Origin: Phoronis ovalis
Taxonomy: Eukaryota; Phoronida; Phoronidae
Direction: 5' to 3'
Assembly (NCBI GenBank): GCA_028565635.1
Contig: JAOXYB010066678.1
Location: 1-10,187, forward strand
Length of the DNA: 10,187 nt
Of the stretch, positions 1 through 8,143 are shown one piece after another. Within the stretch, counting starts at the first letter, position 1. Every line of letters starts with the position of its first letter. Below the pieces are notes generated by a model. It ran no database searches and was not told the origin of the DNA. It saw only the letters and a program-made list of their open reading frames with translations. The position numbers were made by a program, and so were the translations under genes.

Positions 1-98
1 CTTGTTTAAAGTCACTTTTTGAACCTCCTTAAGCACTTGTTTAGAGGCTGCTTGCTCTGATCAGTTTTAACTAAATTTAAGTCTTTCGATGTGATCAA

Positions 99-141
99 GT
101 GATTTCTTACTACAGTGTAGTGATTTCTTACTGACAGTGTA
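99..141. repeat. Two-copy tandem duplication, 21/22 bp
   Basis: The copy at 99-119 (GTGATTTCTTACTACAGTGTA) is followed directly by 120-141, which differs by one inserted G after CTTACT. Seen directly in the sequence. It is a simple local duplication with no evident function. Confidence 0.85.
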
Positions 142-2222
142 TAATTTAACCAGGAAGGATATATAGTAGTCCGACGGAGTTTCAATTGAAATACTTATTC
201 TAAACAAAGTGATTTTACAGATTGAACAACTTTAATATAGTCTGGTTTGTGTGCAGAAACGTTCCGACTTGTAGATTCAAAGTCATTTTGCGACACAGTG
301 GATTTATATCAGTACTTTATTTCGATGATTTCTGATGTAGGATAATATGGAACTGTAGGTAAATAAGTGTATACTTTCGATTTTAAATTACCCTTTACTT
401 TTTCTGTACACGTTTCTAAGAACGGGTTGTAAAATAATACCGTTACTATAATAATAGGGCCGTCAGCCATTCCATGACCATTGCACTTCTAGATCAATTG
501 TAATTACTGTACACATTTGTAAAAAGCTGAATCCAGGATCAAAATCTAGTTCTAAGTACAGCCAATAGAGAGCACTAGTTTCACTGGTCGTCACCAAGTA
601 GGGTGGCAACAGGTCACAAGCACAAACCGAGGCAAGGCGAACTCATTGCAAAAACTGGGCAATGTGCAGGTATTGACTAACTGAATTGTTACGGAGCCTC
701 CAGCTACATCTGTTGTTTTAAAATTTGTAAAATGTTACAAAACAAGTTTTATCAATTGGAAACTTATTTACAACATGCTTTAAGTCTCAGATAATAAGTT
801 TTCGTGGTTTTTATATCCTATTTATCAGCTAAAATTATATGGTAACGGAAGCGCACGCAGAAGGGTACACAGATTCTGCAAGATGTTGATAAACTAATTA
901 GACCTAAATCACATCAAGGCCGCCTATAGCTAACAGCCAACGATTATCACAAGTATCACATACAATTTTTTTAATTTCTTATTCACCTAAATCGTTTTAT
1001 ACGGACCCAATTCCTTGGATATCGTCACCAGTTCTGAGTTCGTATTGTACGGACAATTTATGACAAATTCCCGTGCCAGATAAAGAATGGCAAAATAATG
1101 CACATGAAAACAAAGATAGTTAGCGCTCCAAAGCAATAAAAAGGAAAAAAAGGTACAATGGTTTAATTTGATGATAAAGATAGATAATGTCAAGTGTTTT
1201 ACCATTTCATTATACACCGCTTTGTTTTTATACGACTATTAATATTTACGTAATCCAACTCACAGAGCTCGCAGACCCTTGTTTCGATCTTACGTGTTAT
1301 GCTCATTTCTTCATGTTTAAAAAGTTATCATTTAAAAGTCATACTGTAAGGAAATACAGAATTCAATATTCAAACTTCAAACATTGACGTTCACAAGTAA
1401 AAATGTAAATGGTTGATAATATATCAAATGAAATAAAGATCTAATAATAAAAATTGTCCTTTGTGAAGTGTAGAGACTACTACAATGCGTATTGAATTCA
1501 AGATTGAAAGCAAAGCAATTTATTACACATAAAACCACTTTATGTGCGTAGTGAACAAATAAATCGAAACCACAGCATTATAATAAATATCTTTCAAATA
1601 ACGAAACCAATACTGATACTTAAGCTGCACTTGTTTTGGGTTGTGCAGAGATTTACAAACTATGCGTAATCTGACCCCTGAGCATGATGTTATAGAGATC
1701 GAAACCCCGGATCGAAACCAGTTTATTGTGTATTTATGTTTAGTCGATGTTAATTACAATGTTTGAAATTTATTCAAGGACATATAAATGCATGCCACTT
1801 GATTTAAATTATGAATCACATGCTATATCGAAAGGTCCTATACTTTCTATATCATTTTCACACTCGAGCTATTAAAAAAGTTTGAGGTTCAAAATTTTGA
1901 GAACTCAACTAGCATGTTTCAACGAGCGTAGTTGGCACCTTGACACGAAATACCAGGATAAACGCAAAACATTAATTATATGGAGCCGATTCATCGACAG
2001 TGACAAACACCACAAATTTAAAATATCAATATCATACGGTTTTAATATACCTGCATCTGTATGTGGTCCGTAGAATATAAAGATTTTTTATCTTCGTTTC
2101 AGACCAGACGTCAGACATCCAAATCACTTTAGAACTTTCCTAGGTAGCTATGTGCCAAGTCACGTGAAAAGCTATTTACATCAAACAAAACAATTTAATA
2201 CATCACATGATGATCGCGTCTC
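142..2222. other. Non-coding stretch upstream of the TNFR gene
   Basis: I find no supportable gene here. Open frames are short (under about 80 codons), AT-rich, and show no family signature, paired splice sites or recognisable domain. The part around 560-700 is somewhat richer in G and C than its surroundings, and one minus-strand frame stays open for a short way there, but nothing identifies it. No tRNA cloverleaf was recognised. It could hold distal regulatory DNA or decayed repeats. Confidence 0.6.
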
Positions 2223-2230
2223 TATAAATA
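2223..2230 (+). promoter_or_regulatory. Possible TATA box (TATAAATA)
   Basis: TATAAATA matches the TATA-box consensus and lies 334 bp upstream of the receptor start codon. Start about 30 bp downstream would give a leader of roughly 310 nt containing several upstream ATGs (for example 2266 and 2340), which is unfavourable unless a leader intron removes them. In DNA this AT-rich such a match is common by chance. The true transcription start may lie closer to 2564, near the kappaB and AP-1 sites. Confidence 0.2.
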
Positions 2231-2443
2231 ACTGCAATAAAATTTAAAACTATTTACAATCAAAAATGAGACCACCAAAGTTGTAGCTTATGCTACATAT
2301 CATCATGACTGTGTCTCAGACTAAAGTCTTGATCTGAAAATGCTCAGTAGCACAATAGTTATTCATCAGTCAAGTCGACAAAACGACCATGCGGCATTGT
2401 CTGCCTATGAATAATAAACTAGTACATAATTTAAGTAGGTCAT

Positions 2444-2453
2444 GGGAATTCCC
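2444..2453. promoter_or_regulatory. Candidate NF-kappaB site GGGAATTCCC
   Basis: The ten bases are a perfect match to the kappaB consensus GGGRNNYYCC and are fully palindromic. The site lies 111 bp upstream of the TNFR start codon. Rel/NF-kappaB proteins bind such sites, and TNFR-family receptors commonly signal to NF-kappaB, so a feedback loop is plausible. Occupancy is inference. The match stands out because the surrounding DNA is poor in G and C. Confidence 0.5.
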
Positions 2454-2481
2454 CTTACTAATTTCGTACTAATCCAGACTA

Positions 2482-2488
2482 TGACTCA
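2482..2488. promoter_or_regulatory. Candidate AP-1 site TGACTCA
   Basis: This is a perfect TGA(C/G)TCA element, 28 bp downstream of the kappaB site and 75 bp upstream of the ATG. AP-1 (Jun/Fos) and NF-kappaB sites often act together in inducible immune promoters. A seven-base motif alone is weak evidence; its placement beside a kappaB site just upstream of an immune-type receptor raises its interest. Confidence 0.4.
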
Positions 2489-2563
2489 GTTACAACACTT
2501 CCAAAAAGAAAATAATACGTTCGTATGATTATGTCACTGGCAACATTTTAAGAAAAGAGCAAT

Positions 2564-2617
2564 ATGCATTTGTGTATTCTGTTTATCGGAGATTCATTTC
2601 TTGTAGCAAATGCCCTG
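2564..2617 (+). CDS. TNFR coding exon 1: start and signal peptide
   Basis: This 18-codon exon reads MHLCILFIGDSFLVANAL and ends in CTG followed by a consensus donor GTAAGT (2618). The donor is phase 0, matching the phase-0 start of exon 2 at 3851. Joined, the hydrophobic run continues through V-L-I-S-I-G-A, and cleavage after A25 would leave C26, the first CRD1 cysteine, at the mature N-terminus. A is at -3 of the ATG. The exon was chosen because it gives hydrophobicity, a methionine, a strong donor and the right phase together, but no transcript supports it and another upstream exon could be used instead. Confidence 0.75.
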
Positions 2618-5600
2618 GTAAGTAGCTTTAATTGTTCAGTATCAGTAGTAAACTATACATATATACCATGCAGTTACTTTCACTATTTGATATGAAGTAA
2701 AATGTACTATGTACACTACGTTCTTGATCGGCGATTTGATATTTATTCCAATTTCATTAAGATGACGGCTATATAGTCAGCGATACTACCCCATACTAGA
2801 AGGTATAAGACCATGTGACACACGACTACGAATAACTTCCCTTGGGTAGACGCTTGGAATAATATTAGACGACGCTGTCTTCTTGACAGCGTAAAGTTAC
2901 AGATTGCACCGTACCTTGGCTCTTTGCCAGTCCGCACCTGGCACTCTAATAACTATAATTATTACCTATCTTATTTAAAAAAAAACACATCTACGATAAA
3001 CAAAATTCAACGGAAATTGCAAGAAATCTGAAATGCAGACTTTGTCTAGCAAAAACTAGAAAAGTCTTTAAAAAAGACAGGCGCCGGCAGTATTTTCAAA
3101 CAAATGTTCCTAGATAACATAATTATACTGTATGAGCACCAAACTTGTACACGTAAATTGTTGCTAAGCTAATGCATTATTTGTGCACAGCAGTTTACAA
3201 ATCACTTCTCAGCTGAGCAATTCAGTTAACTTGTAATCTTTATTAATGCCAGCCACAGATGTAATGGAGTTTAACAGACTGAATTGTTGTTGTCAACAAC
3301 CTATCAATTTAACTATTAAATTGAATTTTTGTTGTCAATGAACTATATTGTAAGTGCCAACTGGGTGTTAAATTAACTGGAAAAAATTGCTTGTAATTAA
3401 GCTAAAATTAAACGAATCTAATTAAATTTTAAAGAGTAATGGAAAAGATTCGAAGTGTCTATTTGTACATCAAACAAATTAAAGGTAGTATTCTGTGAAG
3501 GGCACAACATCACTATAATACACTCGTAAACTTACGAAAAATGAAAATCCAAAATGGCTACCTAAGTTGAGACGTGGGATTAAGATCTAACAATACGCTG
3601 CCAATTCCTCTTAGTTATAATAGTCCCAATCCCAACAAATCCAGCTTTTAGGTTCGTTTCTTTAGCAAGGAAGTACAAGGCAGAGATGGGTTTATTCAGG
3701 CTGGTTGCACAGGGCTACACACATGCCAGTTGTCTACTATCACTGTAAACAACACAGCCTTTAAGTACCAGTTTATTGCCAGGACTTTATTGGAAGGATG
3801 TCACCGATGGAAATAAATATGATATTGATATGTGATTATTGTCTTTATAGGTTCTAATATCTATTGGAGCTTGTAGACCCAGTGAATACAAAGATCTAGA
3901 AACTGGTAAATGCAAATCATGCAAGGCATGTCCACCCGGGTTTGGTGTTGTGCTTCCATGCACAGAAACAACGAACACTAAATGTGTTACTTGTCGTGAA
4001 GGATATTTTTCGGACTTGTTTAGTCCCGACAGTATATGCTATTATTGTACTAAATGTGGAGAAGGGAGGAAAGTAGTAAAACAATGTACCAGATATTCAG
4101 ATACACAATGCAGTGATTGTGTGCCAGGTAGGATAAACATTTTCTATTATAGCTAATTTTTATATACCAGCTGAAAAAATAAGATTATGAGTAGTACCAC
4201 GAAAAATGCATGAGATCATATTTCGTATAGGAAGAGAAGGAAACGGTGCATGGTAGTACCATAATAAGCGTGCAAAAATAAGGCATACGTACTAGTGTAC
4301 CTTCGCATGTTGCCATATGCGCTGTATCTTGTTTTTCTGTTGATGCATTATTTTACATGCGCATAAGCGTAATAATTATTATTAGAAAACCTTTCACACA
4401 CCAGATTTTCTGTTTTATCATTCATCTTATAATGTATGTGACAAGCGTGTATTTACCAGCTGAAATTTGAAAAAATATAAGCTGAAAAAGAACTTTATTC
4501 CTGTTCCCCGCTGCAAGCCACTGTGTTCTTTATGTAACAACATATCTTCTCCGTGCCAGTTGGGCAACTTATTTAAGGCCGGGGCTCTCAGATATATAAT
4601 TGGTACACATGCTCGTTTACCAAAATCAATCAGACAAATGAATTAAGCTTATTCCTTTTTCTTTGCTCGATTGAAGGTTTCAAGAAAGAAAATAGAAACC
4701 CCATTTTGAGGCGAATAAAGAAAAAAGGAAATATTTCCTTATTCATTGTTGATCTGAATAAGGAAAAATAAACCATTTCCTTTTTGCTTATTCGATTTTG
4801 AGTCGAAAAAGGAAAAAAAGGAACCATTTCCTCATTCACTTTTGATACAAATACGTGTAAAGGAACTATTCCCCTTTTCCTTATTGCATTGTTGATTATT
4901 AAAAATGGTAAAAGAAACTTATTTACTTTTTCCTTATTATATTGAATGTTTTAATAATGAAAAGAAAATCCTAGTATGGATCGACTTGATATCTTCAATT
5001 TCAATTTGAATAAAGAAAGCGGAACCATTTCCTGTTTCCCTAATTCGATTCAGGATTTTAGTAAAGAGAAGAGAAGCCTAGTACACAGGTCTTGAAACCT
5101 AAAATTTCTATCTCGAATAAGGTGTCCAGTGGCTGTTTTAGGTTTGATTTAAGGCGGACCCCCTTGGTCTCCAAAAGATAACCTAAATACGTAGTCCAGG
5201 GGCACAATAAACCACACCTAAAAAATTATTCCCTATCTAAGACCCTAAATTGGTCGACAAGCAAAGAAAATGTCTTAGTTAGGGTACCATTTTTTAAAGG
5301 GTGCTCTTGTTTAGGGGTGCTTTATCGTGCATCTGGACTACATTTAGTTTCTTTTTTCTTTTCACGAGCATGCATGGATACCCGCTTTATACCTGGATGC
5401 CCTCCCGGGGCTGGAACCTGTAGGAAACAGGTGTGTTTTTTTGTTGGGGGGAAACGTTTGGATGCCTGCTTCCGTTTCATAAACATATTTAATTTGGTTA
5501 CAGGATATTTCCAAAGCACTTTAAACGGAAATTGTGTTAAATGTGGATTCTGTCCTCCAGTTCATACTGCATACTATCCCAGACTGGCTGAATGTAACAT

Positions 5601-6330
5601 ATCTGGAGTTGCCGAAAACCAACAATGCATGCCGAATATTTACTTTGCGTATGAAACCGACAACAACAATGTTGCGACACAAAGCTTTTCAGCACACACC
5701 TTAGAGACCACGTCATCATATGATTATTCGCGATCGACAGCTTCATCGAACAAAACAGGTACCGACACTGGACAGTTATCGTTAGTTTCAATGCAAGACA
5801 TTACAACCGCAACGATAGTAGCGCTGGCAACGGGTGCGTTTTTAATATTACTAATCGTAATTATCGTGTTACACAAAAAAGGATGCCTATTCCACATTTC
5901 TCATAATCAAGATGAGACGGTAATTCACAATGTTGATTTGCAAAATGATGCAAATCAAGACAGATTAGAACTACAAACTTATACATGTGAACGAAAGCGA
6001 TCACATTCAAACTCTAGCAGTATCAGCAGTACCAATAGCGCTGACAAATTTGTGAGTACCTGCATACAAGATTATCGGGAAGAAACGAAGTTCGATACTA
6101 TGAATCATACCAACAAGTATTTGGATGAACATTTCTCTACAATACTTAAGAGGGAATTCATTTTTCTCGATGCCACTGAAAAGGATTCTATTGGGAAGCC
6201 ATCACATGATCTAAATGGAAACGCGCCTAACATTCCAAATAAGAACAGACGTTTATTATCTTTAGATGGCGAGAATATCAAGGAACATCCTTTTGAATTG
6301 TCTCTGAATCCTTTTAAAGGAACTCAGTGA
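2564..6330 (+). CDS. TNF receptor superfamily member, three CRDs, no evident death domain (spliced)
   Basis: The joined exons (2564-2617, 3851-4127, 5504-6330) total 1158 nt with no internal stop and encode 385 residues. The protein is a type I membrane receptor expected to bind a TNF-family ligand at the cell surface. Layout: signal peptide about 1-25; CRD1 C26-C63; CRD2 C66-C105; CRD3 C108-C152; Ser/Thr-rich stalk about 160-208; transmembrane helix about 211-233; cytoplasmic tail 234-385. Each CRD has six cysteines, with the C-x2-C-x2-C core in CRD1, CRD2 and CRD3 typical of TNFRs. N-X-S/T sites are at N142 and N193. The tail has a serine-rich run (277-289) but no recognisable death domain, and I found no canonical (P/S/A/T)x(Q/E)E or PxQxxD TRAF motif. 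The three-CRD plan without a death domain recalls EDA2R/TROY-type receptors, but orthology cannot be set from here. Family call is firm; subfamily is not. Confidence 0.9.
2618..3850 (+). other. TNFR intron 1 (phase 0)
   Basis: The intron starts GTAAGTAG and ends in a T-rich run then TTTATAG. An in-frame TAG at 3848-3850 shows that the exon 2 reading frame cannot extend upstream, which fixes the acceptor at 3850 or later. The 1233 bp hold no domain-bearing frame. Small perfect hairpins occur at 2872-2892 (arms ACGCTGTC/GACAGCGT, 5-nt loop) and 3305-3323 (arms CAATTTAA/TTAAATTG, 3-nt loop), with no known role. Confidence 0.75.
3851..4127 (+). CDS. TNFR coding exon 2: CRD1 and CRD2
   Basis: The exon encodes residues 19-110 plus the first base of G111. 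CRD1 is C26-x12-C39-x2-C42-x2-C45-x9-C55-x7-C63. CRD2 is C66-x14-C81-x2-C84-x2-C87-x9-C97-x7-C105. Both match the TNFR repeat closely, including CxPGF/REGYF-type turns after the cysteines. The exon ends within the first turn of CRD3 (S-D-C-V-P-G) at GTGCCAG followed by donor GTAGG, a phase-1 break inside the repeat. The 3' reading frame stays open into the intron to 4156, so intron retention would add about nine residues and truncate the receptor after CRD2. Confidence 0.92.
4640..5085. repeat. Degenerate palindromic minisatellite in intron 2
   Basis: A diverged motif recurs about every 43-50 bp: a CATTTCCTTTTTCCTTATTC-like stretch followed by a GATTTTGA/TGTTGAT spacer and then its approximate reverse complement (GAATAAGGAAAAA). 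Clear copies begin near 4728, 4773, 4823, 4865, 4914 and 5021. Strong purine/pyrimidine strand asymmetry alternates along the array. Open frames here are products of the repeat, not genes. Confidence 0.7.
5216..5302. repeat. Imperfect inverted repeat, about 30-bp arms
   Basis: The left arm 5216-5243 (ACCTAAAAAATTATTCCCTA then TCTAAGAC) is an approximate reverse complement of about 5272-5302 (GTCTTAGTTAGGGTACCATT and on to AAAGGGT), with small gaps. It may be the remnant of a short foldback or MITE. Seen directly; arm limits are approximate. Confidence 0.5.
5504..6330 (+). CDS. TNFR coding exon 3: CRD3, stalk, transmembrane helix, cytoplasmic tail
   Basis: The exon completes G111 and runs to TGA at 6328-6330. 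CRD3 is C108-x12-C121-x2-C124-x2-C127-x13-C141-x10-C152, longer in its second half than CRD1 and CRD2. The stalk is rich in S, T and N. The helix runs about 211-233 (A-T-I-V-A-L-A-T-G-A-F-L-I-L-L-I-V-I-I-V) and is followed by H-K-K, the usual basic stop-transfer end. The tail has mixed charge, R/K patches at 274-276 and near the C-terminus, and a serine cluster at 277-289 that could be phosphorylated. I recognise no death domain. Carrying CRD3, helix and tail in one exon is compact compared with vertebrate TNFR genes. Confidence 0.92.
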
Positions 6331-6515
6331 ACCTGTTTTCTTGGTGCTAAACAACATCAAGGAAATTACATTGAATTCTATTAAAATTCTTAGAATTGGA
6401 AAGAAAATTCGTCTTATATACATGTATTATTATTTATATAACATTTTCAAATGATAAATTATATAAAATACGAGTAAAGCAAACAATATTCAATAAAACA
6501 GGTTTTGTTGCACAA
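6331..6515 (+). terminator. TNFR 3' UTR with polyadenylation signal
   Basis: A canonical AATAAA lies at 6492-6497, 162 bp after the stop codon, followed at once by GT-rich GGTTTTGTTG, as expected of a downstream cleavage element. Cleavage would fall around 6510-6520. The UTR is AT-rich and otherwise unremarkable. Confidence 0.7.
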
Positions 6516-6590
6516 CGCAGTTTCGAAATCCTCAAGCTTCACTCTAATATCAGCTTCCCATCTGAGCCTGTATAACTTCAGCGTGGTATA

Positions 6591-6623
6591 TCATCTATCT
6601 ATATTATCTATCTATCTATCTAT
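6591..6623. repeat. (ATCT)n microsatellite, interrupted
   Basis: ATCT repeats about seven times, interrupted once by ATAT, shortly after the receptor's polyadenylation site. Seen directly; probably length-variable between individuals. Confidence 0.9.
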
Positions 6624-7150
6624 GCCTAATGTTGAAAGAACCTTCGTATCAGATCAGCTTTTGATTACGCATGTTGATGTCTAGACATAATTAAAAAATA
6701 TTTCTATAGACTTGAATTGATCGCCAAGAATATCACAATTCACAAAACACGCCTCTTGGATCTTCTCAATTTCTTTAATGTTTATTACCTTATACGGATC
6801 CCATACTGCCGATGCATCATATTCTAATTTTGCGCGACGAGTATAATGTAGGCTGTATTTTTTCTTTTCTGTTGCATGAGGCAAGATTTCTCTAGAACCC
6901 CTATAGTGTCTTGTTTGCTTCTCCTGTATGTAACTTGTTTGATGTGGGTTAACCAGTTTAGTTCCTTTGTAGTTCGACGCCGAGATAAGATTGGCTATCT
7001 ACAGATCACTTCAAAAAAATCCCTTCTTTTTGATAAGTGAAATTGATGGGTTTTCGTTTTTCTATTATATTACTAAACGAAAGAAGTGGACTTTTCTTGC
7101 CACTACTCCATCTAGGTGAGAACCTCTATCACGTTAATAACGGGAAAACA
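6624..7150. other. Intergenic stretch, no gene seen
   Basis: Only short frames occur on either strand and none resembles a known family or is flanked by matching splice sites. I see nothing further here. Confidence 0.5.
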
Positions 7151-7450
7151 TCAAGCTGGCAGACAACATATAGCAGACAGCAGATATCTGCTAGAAAATA
7201 TCAAGTTAGCAGACAACAGATAGCAGATGTCTGCTAGAAAACGTCAAGTTAGCAGATAGCAGATGTCTGCTAGAAAATGTCAAGTTAGCAGATAGCAGAC
7301 AGCAGCTGTCTGCTAGAAATCATCTTCTGACAGATGTCTGCTAGAAAACATCAAGTTAGCAGACAACAGATAGCAGATGTCTGTTAGGAAACGTCAAGTT
7401 AGCAGATGTCTGCTAAAAATCATCTGCCGGCAGATGTCTGCTAGAAATCG
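7151..7450. repeat. Minisatellite with unit lengths stepping by seven bases
   Basis: Units starting TCAAGTTAGCAGA begin at 7151, 7201, 7244, 7280, 7351 and 7394, and shorter units starting TCTTCTGACAG or TCTGCCGGCAG begin at 7323 and 7423. Unit lengths are 50, 43, 36, 43, 28, 43, 29 and 28 bp, all 0 or 1 modulo 7. Each unit ends in a hairpin-capable core like TAGCAGATGTCTGCTA, and the extra length comes from heptamers of the type TAGCAGA or ACAACAG. The array abuts the left end of the foldback element. Confidence 0.85.
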
Positions 7451-7608
7451 TCTTTTTTTGAATATATTCATTGATTATTAATAACAAAATGCAGAAACAA
7501 GAGGCACTAGTTATAAAGGAATCTTAATATACTTCTGGAATACTCACAAAAAAACGAAAAAAATATGTTACCTAGCAACAAGGCTTCCAGCCATATTTTG
7601 TCGAAACT

Positions 7609-7680
7609 AAATTTTCAAAATATTTCAAACGATTTTTTTGAATATATTCAAAAAAATCGTTTGAAATATTTTGAAAATTT
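7609..7680. repeat. Perfect 72-bp palindrome without spacer
   Basis: Bases 7609-7644 are exactly the reverse complement of 7645-7680, checked base by base, with the axis between 7644 and 7645 inside TGAATATATTCA. The pairing stops at 7608/7681. One half, with few mismatches, recurs at about 8013-8040 (AATATTCAGAAAAATCGTTT) and a shorter piece at 7453-7470. It could extrude as a cruciform. Confidence 0.95.
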
Positions 7681-7813
7681 CCAGGAAAGACGGGTTTCCA
7701 TAAAAGCGAGACTCAGTAAAGAAATAATTTTTATTGTAATTTGTGAAGATCACCGACTTTTACAAAAAAATAACTATTGGAACATTTAGATCTAAACACA
7801 TTTTTTTGAACCC

Positions 7814-7837
7814 CAGCTCCAGATTCAAATTCAGATT
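7814..7837. repeat. Inverted single copy of the downstream hexamer array
   Basis: The reverse complement of these 24 bases matches 8164-8187 with one mismatch (GAATTTG against GAATCTG). It places a piece of the hexamer array in opposite orientation inside the foldback element. Confidence 0.75.
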
Positions 7838-8143
7838 GGAAATAGACTAAGTCCGAACGTTACGGCCGCATGTGTCGACCAATATGGCTGGAAGCCTTGT
7901 TGCTAGGCAACATATTTTATTCGCTTTTTTCAGAAAATTCCAGGAGTATATTCAGACTCTTTTATAACTAATGTCTCTTGTTTCTGCATTTTGTTACTAA
8001 AAATCCATCAAAATATTCAGAAAAATCGTTTGAAATATTTAAAAACCGATAATCGTGGGAAAAATTAGTCGAAACAAAAATTGTGAAAAGTCATTATTTT
8101 ATCAAATATTTGCAATTTAGGGCATTTTATTTTTAATTTTTTT

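Larger units (their letters stand above)
4128..5503 (+). other. TNFR intron 2 (phase 1)
   Basis: The donor is GTAGGATA and the acceptor TTGGTTACAG at 5503. Joining the single base G at 4127 to GA at 5504 restores a glycine codon and continues CRD3 without a break (C-V-P-G then Y-F-Q-S), which confirms the intron. The 1376 bp contain a degenerate minisatellite and an imperfect inverted repeat, described separately. The last 187 bp happen to be open in the exon 3 frame. Confidence 0.9.
7445..8040. mobile_element. Foldback (MITE-like) element with 116-bp inverted arms
   Basis: The left arm 7482-7597 and right arm 7881-7996 are inverted copies, about 88 percent identical by eye. Both start outwardly with TAACAAAATGCAGAAACAAG and end inwardly with CTAGCAACAAGGCTTCCAGC. 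The outer flanks also pair loosely (TTTTTTTGAATATATTCA near 7453 against AATATTCAGAAAAATCG near 8013). The middle holds a 72-bp perfect palindrome and no transposase. The frame at 7565-7789 is low-complexity and derived from the repeat. This fits a non-autonomous foldback/MITE, or two copies of one repeat in opposite orientation. No target-site duplication was identified, so the limits are approximate. Confidence 0.6.

Noticed and set aside
560-700. GC-richer patch with a briefly open minus-strand frame
   Set aside because: There is no start, splice-site pair or motif to support an exon; it may be an old repeat.
2266-2414. Short upstream open frames starting at 2266 and 2340 as regulatory uORFs
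   Set aside because: Their inclusion in the transcript depends on an unproven start near the TATA-like box at 2223. The start could equally lie downstream of them.
2743-2937. 64-codon minus-strand frame in intron 1
   Set aside because: It has no recognisable domain, lies within a well-supported intron, and covers a small hairpin at 2872-2892. It was also considered as a SINE head, but no A/B box pair was convincing.
4630-4839. 69-codon minus-strand frame rich in F, K, M and S
   Set aside because: It is a translation of the purine/pyrimidine minisatellite in intron 2, with residues repeating in step with the DNA repeat.
5317-5503. Extension of the exon 3 frame upstream, with an ATG at 5374 and several cysteines, as an alternative start or extra exon
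   Set aside because: It lies inside intron 2. The acceptor at 5503 restores CRD3 exactly when joined to 4127. A cassette exon ending at AAACAG (before GTGTG) is in the wrong phase, and one ending before GTAGGA would create TGA at the junction.
5322-5791. Two minus-strand frames opposite exon 3 and its upstream intron
   Set aside because: They are antisense shadows of the receptor exon with no family signature of their own.
7565-7789. 74-codon open frame within the foldback element
   Set aside because: It crosses the palindrome and its codons mirror the inverted repeat. The translation is low-complexity (F, N, K, I) and has no transposase signature.
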